From: Kuschelorhynchus macadamiae
Lineage: Eukaryota > Arthropoda > Insecta > Coleoptera > Curculionidae
DNA length: 64,000 bases
Assembly (NCBI GenBank): GCA_030620095.1
Contig: JAUTXW010000356.1
Location: 1,116,001-1,180,000, forward strand
Direction: 5' to 3'
In this document: positions 48,440 through 59,045 of the stretch, in pieces
Layout of the letters: each line of letters begins with the position of its first letter
Numbering within the stretch: position 1 is the stretch's first letter
Position numbers and translations under genes: made by a program
Notes under the pieces: generated by a model
Seen by the model: only the letters and a program-made list of their open reading frames with translations
Database searches by the model: none
What the model was told of the DNA's origin: nothing

Positions 48440-48720
48440 ATTTATACTGGGCGCCATTTGGTTCCATAATTTAAAAGAAATTAAATAAGTAGTTTTTACA
48501 ATCATTTTTAAAGAACGCTGTTTTGTTCCGTCATGATGAATTCGTACCAGTTTTTTTATATATCGCATTTAATTTTTCTGCAAAATTTGAAATCAATTAT
48601 GTAAGAGAATTTTTTACGTTGATTTTTTAAACAAATTTTATTTGGTTTGGCTGCCATTTTGTTGCGCCATCTTGAATTCATACCACAATTTTACCAGTCT
48701 ACTCTGCTTCACTGCCAATA
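48440..48720. repeat. Copy of the dispersed GCCATTTTGTT..GCCATCTTGAATTC repeat
   Basis: GGCGCCATTTGGTTCC, TTAAATAAGTAGTTTTT, GAATTCGTACCAG, and GGCTGCCATTTTGTTGCGCCA with TCTTGAATTCATACCA match the module order of the family seen at 57.9-59.0 and 62.8-63.7 kb. Confidence 0.6.
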
Positions 48721-49741
48721 AAATAAAAATCCATTACAGATTGAATATTTAAATAAATAAAAAAATTTATAAAAAATTAGAACCGGTTCAAAAAATGCAC
48801 TAAAAAGTGAAAAATAATATTTTATTACATCTGGAAATTTTTACTCCACTCCAAACTTCTTCTTAACTATCTAACAACAAACATATGTTCATGTAATGAA
48901 TGTTTTAATGTCTAATACCACGAGTATAATATCTTCCTGTCTTTATTAGCTTAGCGCCGACTACACATAGTAAAATTTTCCGGATGAAATAAAATTGTAT
49001 TTTTCACTTTTTAGTGCATTTTCTGAAGTCAGTTTTATTTTTTTTATAAAAAGTTTTCTTTCGTCCTTTTTAGTTCTATTTATATAAGATTCATTGTAAA
49101 AGTCAACTTTAACAAATCACCACTGGGTCCACTGCATATTAAGTAACATCATTGTATAATAACATGTATGACAGAATGGTGAACGCATTAGTGAACTCAT
49201 ATATTGTTCAATGTAACATAGTGCAATACCGTTCAAAATAGCGCCATTCTGCCATTTTTTCAATATGCTTTCTATGGGACACCTCCGATAACATCCGTAA
49301 AATATCATAAACATATCATCGAAACGATCACGGAGTAATTGATACACATGCATAAAAAATACATGGAAGCGGATTTTCTATAATATATCATAACAAGAAG
49401 TTGAAGTTCCAGTTGTTTATTTTGGTATTAGGAATTTCACTGAAAACGAATCTTTTGTTAATTTTTTTCCTTAATGAAGTTGGCATTTTTTCTCTACGGA
49501 TACTCTAGGGGATATAAGGTTTTACGGTAAAGCGTGCAACAAAAAGTTTATATTTTTAATAGATTACTCTGTATTTTATTTGACTATGAAATTATTATTA
49601 TCCAGAACCTGAGCTATAAGGTTCACGCTGAAAACTCTGCGAAACATGTTTATATTCCGCCGAAATAAACTGGGAACCAATGTTGCGTTATGTTGTGATT
49701 GGCGAGTTCTGTATGGGATTTAGGATCTTGTTACTTAACTA
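48721..49741. other. No gene recognised
   Basis: AT-rich sequence. A 78-codon minus-strand frame at 49117-49353 is not recognisable. Confidence 0.4.
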
Positions 49742-51737
49742 TAGAGATGGCAATAAAAATAAATTAATCGATTAATCAATAACCGTTTAATCGGTCGATC
49801 ATAATAACAGCCATCATCAACAATGGCTTAGAAAATAAGATCATGAGTTTTATATTACGATAATTTTAGTATAGGTAATTTTGCTTGTTTGTAAATGTTT
49901 CTCGTAATTTGCCACCTAGCTATGTCTACCACAACTTAGCCAACTGCTCAAGGTATTACGCCTCTGGCGTTATTTAGCATTTGTCCTTGTATAACACGGG
50001 ATTTCAGTTTCTGGTACAGTTGTTTTTATATAGACTCCAAGCTGTGTTGGCGCGGTTTCTTTACTGCAGACGTAACTAATGCTTTTTTTTAAATTTTATT
50101 ACCTATAAGTTTAGTTTTAAAAAAGTAAACTGGAAATACACCAAGGCAAATTCCCTCTTTATCTAATTATATTTAACTAGATGAGGCAAAAAATTATTAG
50201 AAAACTGAATGTCCTTACTTAAAAATACTAAGTCTCAGTGTTAAACCGTCAAATCATTCAAATTAATCAATGTCACTCAATGTCAAAATCTGAGGGTTAA
50301 TTTAATTATAATTATTTGAATTTGTTAATTTAAAATGGTAAAACAATTTAACGATGAAACTAAATATATAATTTTGAATGTTGTTTCATATTTTGAAGCC
50401 CAAAAAGATCATTGCGAACCCAAGGGAAAAATAGCGTGGGAGTAGCTGCTGAAGCACTGAAGATTTCGGAGGGAAGCATTTAGCGGCTAAGGAAATCAGA
50501 TACATGTTCCGATGTGGCATATGTAGAAACGCTTTCGCAAAACATAAAGAAAATAAAACAAAATTATCTCCAGCTCCAGTATCAAAGTCTTTGCGCGAAG
50601 TAATTCAACAAATGTATTTCGAAAATGAATAATAACTATGAAACCGCTACACAAGCGTTTTTCCGAAGAATGATACGATTTATCCTGTATCTCAAGGTCC
50701 ATTTATGCTTGGATTTATAAAATTAGTTTTAGATTTAAGAGATTAAATAACCGAAAATTCCTTGTAGAACTTCCATATATTCGTGACAGACGTACCTTTT
50801 TCGTCAGAAACTATATAAAAGAGAAAAGTGTGCAGATTTTTAAACTGGTGTTTCTTGGTGAAACTTGGATTTCTAGTTAGGGTATTAATAGAGAAACATT
50901 AATTTTTAGTTCCCTCGAACAATATATTGAAGTAGGATGTTTCGGGCTTTTTAATGAGCGATTTTGGCTCAAAAATTGTCGTGACCATCCCCCCTCATCA
51001 TAAAAAAAGAGCGGTTTCGAGACAAAAATACATTTTATTGTCAATAGAGTTAAATATTTTACGAAATTTTTTAAATAGAATAAAAAGGGTGCTGCATCTT
51101 ACAAAATGGGGCCACTTGGGCTATTAAAATTTTAATGAAATGTGTTGTTACCTGTGTGTATGTGTAGCAATTTTCGTATCGTAAATTTGCCGCAGATTTG
51201 AAATATACCACTCATTCCATGTCAATAGAAGGTTTTTATATAAAACAACGCCCATTTTTATCTAAATAGTTAAGACGCCCTTTTCAGATTTATTTTCTGA
51301 GCATCCTACATACAGGTATAATTGCAAAAACACTCTGAAATAAGAATACACGTGCATATTGTAATTAGAAAAGTTCTAGTCTTTTTTTTTTCTTGGTGTA
51401 TTTCAAAGACTATATATCATACCGACAAGCTAGCACACTCATGCTGCACGTTCAACAAAAATTGTTTATACTCCGCCTCTCGCCAAGAGCAACCAATCAA
51501 ATCGAAGGATTTAACTTACGTTTTCCTGACTGTTAAGGGCGCTGCCGATTTAACTTATGTAGAATGGGCGGATAATATCAAAATAATATTAACAATGTTT
51601 TGAAACCAATTGTTCCTGAAATGAGAAAGTAATCGGAACTGTTGACTTTTTCCAATAACCGATTATTTTTTGATTAATCGGAATGAAAAATATCGTATTT
51701 TTAACCGATTAATCGTAACAAAGTCTTATCTACTCTA
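49742..51737. mobile_element. hAT-like insertion with an 8-bp target duplication, about 2.0 kb
   Basis: The left end starts TAGAGATGGCAATAAAAATA and the right end, inverted, starts TAGAGTAGATAAGAC. Both ends are followed within about 40 bases by the palindromic word (C)GATTAATC(G). The flanks CTTAACTA (49734-49741) and CTTCACTA (51738-51745) differ at one base, consistent with the 8-bp hAT duplication. The interior shows no hAT transposase. It holds a fragment of a different DDE transposase, so it is non-autonomous or a nested insertion. Confidence 0.5.
50335..50890 (+). pseudogene. Tc1/mariner-superfamily (IS630-like) transposase remnant
   Basis: The start reads MVKQFNDETKYIILNVVSYF followed by EAQKDH. 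After several stops, RLNNRKFLVELPYIRDRRTF and FVRNYIKEKSVQIF follow, and then GETWIS near 50870. The last would be the first catalytic motif (DET/DES) with the aspartate changed to Gly. The order resembles insect IS630-like transposases that open with an NDETKxxIxNVxxFFExEK region. It is badly decayed. Confidence 0.5.
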
Positions 51738-51745
51738 CTTCACTA

Positions 51746-52769
51746 TTCGTAATAAAAGGAAATATTCATAACGAGGAAAGTTCTGAGTAAAGGAAATTTA
51801 CCGTTTTTTCTGATTAAACTGTATTTCAATGTTGTCATTTTTCTTTGTATATTTAATCACGTTTTAATTATTTCCCTGCATTTTTGGTTAGCCCAGGTCC
51901 AGGTAAGAAGATATTTTGTTTTGATTTAAAAAAATATATCGAAATAAAATGTATGTCTCCGTACTATTTTTAAAGTGTTTAATTCTTGTTCTTCATCAAC
52001 GCCATAACACAAAAATGCGTATGAAAAAAGTAAAAGATTATTACGAAAAAATTATTTTCCCATATAAATTTGAAATTATCGTCAATCTATGGAAATAAAA
52101 ATCGGCACTTCGGATGAATTGGCATATCCCTAGCAATTTTTAATGTAATTTATAGGTACGCATGTATCTTATATGACCATAAATATATTACATCTTGAAA
52201 AGTATGCCTTACAAATAACATTATTTTGGTTTTAGAACTTTTCATCTTCTAGTTTTAAGGGCTAAGTTCCAAAAAAATTAAGAGTTTTAGTTTTAAGTGT
52301 CAGACTAACGCGTAGTTATTTACATCAAACATGATTCCGAAGAAAATATTGGAATATAAGTATAGTTAGTTTACTTTCTGCAAACGGCACTCGTGGTAGA
52401 AAGTCTAGAAAGTTGAATTTGCATTCGAACGTTTCCAGGTTCAACCCCTGACTTATTTTTACTTTTTTTAATCAAAATTTGTTATTTTGTATGTAACTGT
52501 ATTGTACTTATCGACTACGTTTTTGGTTAGCTGGAGTGGCAGCCGACACTTCCCGAATAGATAACGAGTCGGGTATTTGCGAATATGACACCTGGATATT
52601 AGTCTAAGTAAGGTGAATATAGCTACTATGACACGATTTAAACCCATATCATAGAACCGAAGATAGGATGTTATGAAACTTGAAGACACCTATCAGATCC
52701 CAAGGGGAAGGTAACATAGAACGGAAGCCTTCACGTATCTCTTAAAATTGTTAGGTTGTTTATAAATGA
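51746..52769. other. No gene recognised; one tRNA-like B box
   Basis: AT-rich sequence. Near 52435-52452 CCAGGTTCAACCCCTGA forms a T-arm-like hairpin with an RNA polymerase III B-box, but no full tRNA fold is evident. Confidence 0.35.
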
Positions 52770-53740
52770 CAATAGATTCTCTAATTTTCCGTTGGCGTCT
52801 TCACATTTATGACATGTCGAATATGGGTATTTAGATATAGCAGACTGTACAATTTTCTTTTTTCTAATACATCGTTCATGTTCTTTAAGCTTTAATATGG
52901 ATCTTCTAGTTTCGCCAATATAGACATCATCAAAGGAACGAAGAATTGCATGTACTCTATATTCTGTGGTATAAATGGAAGAGCTACACTTCCTATCGGT
53001 AACTTCTTATTAAGTTCCTATCGTGGAGTAGGATTATTATATTTTCTAATTGACCGGTCTCAGTGCAATATTCATTCCTTCTTAAACTTTGAGTCAGTTT
53101 CACTTTTTCCGATTGTACAGAATTTGGTCAAAAATTGAGAGGGCTCCGTAAACCAAATAATTAATAACTGATTGCTTCTGTGCTCGATGATGATGTGAAT
53201 TTGCGTTTAGGTACCTGTTCGTATGTGTTGGGTTTCTATCTATAGAGGAAGCATCTCATTTTATTCTTCTTTTTCTATACAAGAATATCTAAAACGGGAA
53301 TCGTGCCTTTTGATTCAATTTCCATTGTAAATTTTATATTAGGATGTTGATGATTCAGATGATTAAAAACACGGGGATAGTTTCTGGACTATGAGGTCAT
53401 ATTACAGAAGTATCGGCTACATATCTGAACCACAATTTTGGCTTTAATGGAGATCACTCTAAGGCTCCTTCCTGAAAGGCTTCCATGAAGATACTGGCTA
53501 CCACAGATGACAGTAGAGATCCCATGGCTGCTCCTGAGGTTCGTTCATAAAAAGTTCCTTAAAAAACGAAATAAGTTAATGTGAGACAGGTTTCAATCAG
53601 ATCTAAAAATGAGTTGTCAAGATTATTATGGTGAAATAGGTCTGGTTGAAATTGAAACACTAATAGACCCATTCGTATATAGCGATTAAACATCGAAACT
53701 GACTTACTTTCTTTGGTTTAGAGAGCCCTCGCGATTTGTG
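52770..53740 (-). pseudogene. Penelope-like element fragment, RT and GIY-YIG, degraded
   Basis: On the minus strand the palm reads GAAMGSLLSSVVASIFMEAF, then SPLKPKLWFRYVADTSVI at about 53400-53440. The family catalytic motif is YVDD, so an aspartate is replaced by alanine here. Toward 52780-52930 the nuclease part reads DDVYIGETRRS and LKEHERCIRKKKIVQSAI. Many stops and shifts occur. It lies head-to-head with another PLE fragment on the plus strand starting at 53860. Confidence 0.8.
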
Positions 53741-53859
53741 ACCAAAATTCTTTACAGCCAGAAACGGACTCAAGCTTTAAGATAGAATAGATATTACATT
53801 GATAATATTAGACGGTTAATAATCTTCAGCACACAGAAGGAAACTGGTCAGTGTTGGCG

Positions 53860-54214
53860 ATTGCCAACAGACATTATTCCTTTCCAAAAGAAAAGAGTAT
53901 ATGCAATTTCTTGTTTCTGTGGTGATGTCTATATTGGAGAAACTGGACGATTCATATCCACTAGGTTTAAGGAACATAAACGATTTGAACAAGCTGCTGT
54001 ATCTGAACACCAACATTCCTCTGGGTATGCCATAAATGTAAAAGAAGTCAAAGAAAGTTTTTGTGTTCGGTCTCGGGATCCTATAAACGGAAAATTAGAG
54101 AGTCTTGAGAGTTTTTCATTATACACCCAGTGCCTTGATCCATCCTCTCTTTTCCATATGCCACCAGTTTTCGATCCCATGTGTATTTCACTATTGAAAC
54201 ACGCATTTGTCTAA
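53860..54214 (+). pseudogene. Penelope-like GIY-YIG endonuclease domain fragment
   Basis: The frame 53861-54214 reads VYAISCFCGDVYIGETGRFI, then STRFKEHKRFEQAAVSEHQ. This gives the GIY-equivalent (VYAI), the YIG block, the catalytic arginine of the TGR.xxxRFKEH helix, and the following histidine region. The N-terminal RT is missing. It is truncated on the right by a pogo-type transposase fragment. Confidence 0.8.
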
Positions 54215-55354
54215 AGGCTAAAGTCTAGGAAAACTTAATCAGTTCAATGTTGATTTTCGGGGCATTTTTCATAAGTTGGAACAAACAATCCAGAAAGAAA
54301 ATATTAACCCGACTATGATATACAATATGGATGAGACAGGTATAACCAATGTCCAAAAAACACGAAAAATTATTGCTCACAGTGGAAAGAAACAAGTGGG
54401 TTCGGTAACAAGCGGAGAACGGGGATTCCATACCACAGTTGTCGTTGGTGTTAGTAGTACTGGTAACTACATTCCTCCAGCGCTTATTTTTCCGACCAAA
54501 ACATGAATCCGATATTATACGATGGAGCACTACCAGGAACACTTAAATTATATAATAAACCAGCCTATATGATAAAACCACTATTTTTTAAATGGATTAA
54601 GCACTTTGTGGAAAACGTAAAACCAACCGCCGACAACAAAGCCCTCCTGATTTTGAATGGACATGCAAGCCACAAAGATTACAGTGCCTTACAGTTTGCA
54701 AAAGACAACAATGTAGTGGTTTTTTGTTTGCCATCACATTGCACCCACAGACTACAACCGTTGGATGTGTCAATTTTTGGTCCACTGGGTACCTACTATG
54801 ATCAAGAAGTAACCAGTTGGTTGAAGGCTTATCCGGGAAGAACTGTTTCAATGTTCCACATTTCTTCATTGTTTGAAAAAGCTTACAATAAAGCAGCCAC
54901 TGTTGGGAATGCCGTTAGTGGATTTAGAGCTCCAGGTATTTGTCCGCTAAATCCAAACATTTTTTCCGACCACCTCTTCGCACCTAGTTTGGTTACATCA
55001 GTCGAAGAAATAAACGGCGATGAGAATGATGGCAACATTAGAAATACTCAACCGGGGTGCTCGAAGGATACTGACTCTCCCAGCAAACCTAGTATTGACA
55101 ATGATCCCGAAGTAAGAAATACATCGATAAATGATATTTTAGAAGAAATACACCCCAAACCTGTTTCCAAGAAAGCTGTCAAAAATTCAAGGAAGAACCC
55201 TACAACTGTTTTAACTATTTCGCCTTTTGTAAACGAATTAAAGGAAGCTGAGATTAAAAAGAGGGAGAAAGAAGCTAGAAAAAGTAACAGAGCGCGTGTA
55301 CCAAGGCAAGTGTTTGATTATCCAGATGACGAGCCTGAACCTTTTGTTTTCTAA
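54215..55354 (+). pseudogene. pogo/Tigger (jerky-like) DDE transposase, catalytic Asp mutated and frame broken
   Basis: From about 54240 the sequence reads FNVDFRGIFHKLEQ, then NPTMIYNMDETGITNVQ (first catalytic Asp at 54330-54332), GFHTTVVVGVSSTGNYIPPA and LIFP. A one-base loss near 54500 shifts the frame. The second part (54503-55354) reads NPILYDGALPGTLKLYNKP, then LLILNGHASHKD and HCTHRLQPLDVSIFGPLGTY, where QPLD is the third Asp. The second catalytic residue, normally Asp in LILDGH, is Asn (AAT at 54656-54658). The DNA-binding N-terminus is missing. The rest of the C-terminus is open and acidic/basic as usual. The enzyme is inactive for two independent reasons. Confidence 0.88.
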
Positions 55355-55974
55355 CAAGCGTTATTTTATTTTTTGTGAGTTTATTTTGTTTTTGTCTATT
55401 TTTTTTTAAGATTATTAAATCTTAAACTAAACCAACTAATAATTATTTATAACTTTGTCCAAAGAATTTTACCAAAATCATTTTGTTCTTTGTGAGTTTA
55501 TTTGTTGTTTTTTATTATTTTTACCTAAATAAACTTTTTTGGTTAGTTAAATGTTTGTTGAACTTTACATGTATGCAATACATTTTTGTAACAAATATAT
55601 TGTGTTATTTTTACCAATAAATGTAATTTTTAGAGTGTATGTCATTTTGCCTACACGTGTATGTCGTTTTGCCTACACTCCGGTGTGCAAAATGACACTT
55701 TCAGGCTTATGATTCCAATGCTCAATTTTTAGTATAAATGTAAATTTTGAGCTATAAACTATTTTGAACAAACTCTAAGGGACTAAAGACATTTCCGGTA
55801 CGAAAGAAAATGTTTCAACTGTCCTTGAAACCAATATATCATGTCAGAAACAAAACATATGTCATTTTGCCGTACACTCCCCTATAGCTTATTAGCTAAG
55901 GGGAGTATCGTAAAGAAGAACAGCTTTCTGGTTGGGTTGATTAAATTCTTCTCATATTTTTTTAATGTGAGGAA
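55355..55974. repeat. 3' non-coding region and terminal repeats of the pogo-type element
   Basis: The word TATGTCATTTTGCC followed by TACAC is present at about 55637, 55662 (with one change) and 55858, and an inverted GTGTGCAAAATGACA lies at about 55683. The last copy ends TACACTCCCC then TATAG near 55886, a plausible transposon terminus with a TA target site. The 5' counterpart is missing. Confidence 0.5.
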
Positions 55975-56400
55975 TTTTTGCTGATTGCGTAAATAATTCA
56001 TGTCAAAGCTACGGTGGTGGATTCCCTCCCAAAACCCCCAGGAACTCGATATAAGGCTTCGCGTTTAATTCCTAGGACTCTCATACGAGACGGATCAGTA
56101 TCGAACACAGTCGCATACGACTTAAAAACAAATGGCGTCATACCAGGGAGGTCAAACCAATTTTCGTGAATAGTCTTTTTAACTTTTCATAGAAATCATA
56201 AATAATTTCTGATTTCTCGCGTCCTTTTTAAGTTTTTGCAAATGTTCGGGCTTTTTCAGAGATGGATTGGGATTTCGTTGCATAAATTAACGATACCATT
56301 CTTCCTCTGTAATACGATCTTTGAGAATCCCGCTTTTAAGTTTTTTGAATTTACATATTCTCCCACTAGTCACTTGTCACACGGGTGATTCACTCGTATT
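55975..56400 (-). pseudogene. Second pogo/Tigger-type transposase fragment, minus strand
   Basis: Reading on the minus strand: GRICKFKKLKSGILKDRITE, EEWYR, FMQRNPNPSLKKPEHLQKLK and KDARNQKLF. After frameshifts it continues with TDPSRMRVLGIKREALYRVP and GGFGRESTTVAL. The order (MQRHPxLxLKKPExLQKxRKDAR, then TDPSRxRVxGxKGxxxYRVxGGxGREN) is that of Tigger-like transposases, from the HTH region to just past the first catalytic motif. Stops and shifts show decay. Confidence 0.75.
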
Positions 56401-56965
56401 TGTAAGCAGGAAACTATATGATATTTTTTGTTATTGGTTAAACTTTTAGGAACCCCAGCCCCAATTTCGTCCTTTTGTTCGACTATAGATTAAACTTTGT
56501 GGAATCTTATAAAATTATTTAGCTATTAGCTTCCCTATAAGTTCTTCTCTTCTCTTTTATTCCTGACACCGCATTGGCCAAATCTTGCAAACTGTATTGT
56601 GGTGATTTTTAGTACACAATCAGTGGCGTGCAACAGCAAAATTGCACCGTTTACCAAGAACATAGCGATGTCCTTGCATGCTACTACAGTGTTGGGCCAA
56701 ATGTTTTTTTAAAGTAAGGTAAAGTAAAGGAAATTAAATGTATTACAAAATTGCACTTTGATTATACTGTTGCCAGTAGTAAAAGAAGTTTTTTAAAATT
56801 TAAAATAATTAAAAACCACTTAAATATCAATTGTGCGGCAGCAAAGACTTTCAGATTTATCTATTATTTGCATAAAAAAACATTGATATAACTAACGTAA
56901 CTGTTCAAAACAATACATTTTCTATTCTATGTAATCAACACTAAAGGTCTCTCTTCCTCCTTCAG
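56401..56965. other. No gene recognised
   Basis: AT-rich sequence, ending with the pyrimidine-rich acceptor-like CTCTCTTCCTCCTTCAG at 56965. Confidence 0.45.
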
Positions 56966-57093
56966 CTATTGTGGTTTCGTCTGAGGCCATAAATCATTCT
57001 TGGACCAACGAATACTTTCCAGCCAGTCTGATGAGAGTCAGACCGCTGCATAAAGGACGCAAACTGGACGATCCCTGCAATTTTAACCTATAG
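56966..57093 (+). pseudogene. Third MLCK-like terminal cassette, out of phase (candidate decayed exon)
   Basis: After a strong acceptor (CTCTCTTCCTCCTTCAG) the sequence reads, two bases in, IVVSSEAINHSWTNEYFPAS, then SLMRVRPLHKGRK and a stop TAG at 57091-57093. SSEAINHSW matches SKEAINHPW of terminal exon B at 38293. The invariant arginine before it is missing. Splicing from the exon ending at 21166 would read a different frame and stop after five residues (TYCGFV then TGA). It is either a decayed duplicate of a terminal exon or an exon fed by an unseen donor of another phase. Confidence 0.5.
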
Positions 57094-57894
57094 TAAACCT
57101 CACACGTGTAATCCAATCGTAACACTAGATTATGGTTGCATACATACTTATAAATTTTCTATAAATTACCTGATAAACCCTAAAACATATATGCTAATCA
57201 ATATTCCAACATTAAACCAATATTGGGGATGGGAAATTATGTTGAAATGTCCTGTATATAGTTATTATATTCCGGTATAGCTTCTTCGTTATAATATCCT
57301 TTTCAAAAGTGAAATATACAGTTCGAAATTTTCATAGATCTCGATTTCTAATTAATATAGCCCTAAAATAGTGCTTTAGTTTCTTTAAACAATTAATTGT
57401 GTTATTTGTAGCTGAAGGCTGTAGTAAATCACTTCTGTCTGTTGCAGAAGTGTAAGGCGATTTGCCAAAAGGATAAAGCATACCAAAGTGCATTACTAAA
57501 ATTAGAATTAATTAGAAATGCTAAGTACGAATCCTCTAAAAACAGTACATCTTTAAAGTGCTTTTTGTTGCGGAAATGCGGACTATTAAATTAACAGAAT
57601 TAAATGTCTGTTAGTTTAATAGATCATTTGCAATACGACGAGATTATTATTGCAATTCCCTTTATTTAAATAATAACCGCTATGAACCAACAAAAGAACA
57701 TGAAAAAATATTATATTTGAATTTTTATAATTAGAAAATTTGTATAAAGTGCTTAAAAATAAAAAATAGCATTATTTAACAATTATCATTTAAACATATT
57801 TTGGTAGAAAGGTGTTGATTAAAACTAAATTATACTCTAATTCAACTATTAACTGATAATTGTAACAATTTATTCTTTATTTAGTACAGTTCTG
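57094..57894. other. No gene recognised
   Basis: AT-rich sequence without supported features. Confidence 0.45.
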
Positions 57895-59045
57895 ATCAAT
57901 ATGTTAATATTACCAGGTCATCCTCATATGACCCTTAATTTTTGGTCGGAATTTAAAGTCAACCGGGTAAGTAGTACTTAAGCTATGCCCCGAACTGACA
58001 GAGAGACCGACAGACGGTTCGACAGAGTTGATAAAACATGTTTTTTGGCATCCAAGGACGCAAAAAGGTGAAGATATGTAAAACCTGAGAGGGTGATTTT
58101 TGTTGCCCCGTCTTGAATTAGTAACACAGTTTCACTAGTTGAGCCCTATAATTAGTTATGACACACAATTTGAAATCATTAAGTAGTTTTTTGTTTTTAG
58201 CTTTTTTCCGCAATTTTGGATTTGTACCAAAATTTTACTAGTTGATTCCAACAATACTTGATGCTTATGCAAAATTTGAAAAAATTCGACAAGTAGCTTT
58301 TTCATAATATTTTTTTAACATTTCACTAGGCCGCCATTTTGTTTTTGCCGTACTCGATTTTTACCAAAATGTTACCAGATCATCCCCATATGACTTTTAA
58401 TGTTTTATCAAAATTTGAAGTCAATCGGGTTAGTTTTTAAGCTATGCCGCGAACTGACAGAGACGGATTTAATGAAACATATTTTTTGGCATCTAGGAAC
58501 GCTAAAACGTGAAGATATGTAAAATCTGAGAGGGTGATTTTTTTCACCATTCCAAACATTTTATTTGGCCGGCATTTTGTTTCTCCATCTTGAATTATTA
58601 CTATTCTTCTAATTGATCCCTATACAAATTGCACACCATTTTAAAATCAAACCATCAAGCAGTTTTTCAGTCTGAATTTTTAAATATTTTATTAAGCCGT
58701 CATTTTGTTCCGCCATCTTGGATTCCTACCAAAATGTTACCAGTTGATTCCTTGAAGTTTTTGCAAAATTTCAAATAAATTAGATGAGTTCTTTTTGAAT
58801 AATATTTTTTTTTAACATTTCACTGAGCCGCCGTTTTGTGTCGCAATATTGGATTTTTACCAAAATGTTACCAGGTCATCCCCATATGCCTCTTAATTTT
58901 TGACGAAAATTTCAAGTCAATCGGGTAAGTAGTTTTTTAGCTACGCCGCGAACAGACAGACAGACCGACGGAATTGAGAAAACATGTTTTTCGTCATCTA
59001 GGGACCCTGAAGAGATTGATTTTTTCACAATTACAATACTTCCCT
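57895..59045. repeat. Dispersed repeat with three tandem modules of about 460-500 bp
   Basis: The block ACCAGGTCATCC.CATATG, AAAGTCAA.CGGGTAAGTAGT, AAGCTATGCC.CGAACTGACAG, ACATGTTTTTTGGCAT and GTGATTTTT occurs three times, beginning near 57914, 58374 and 58869. Between the modules are GCCGCCATTTTGTTTTTGCC and ATCTTGGATTCCTACCAAAA phrases. Related copies are at 62.8-63.7, 48.4-48.7 and 4.3 kb. I did not identify a coding region or superfamily. Confidence 0.75.
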
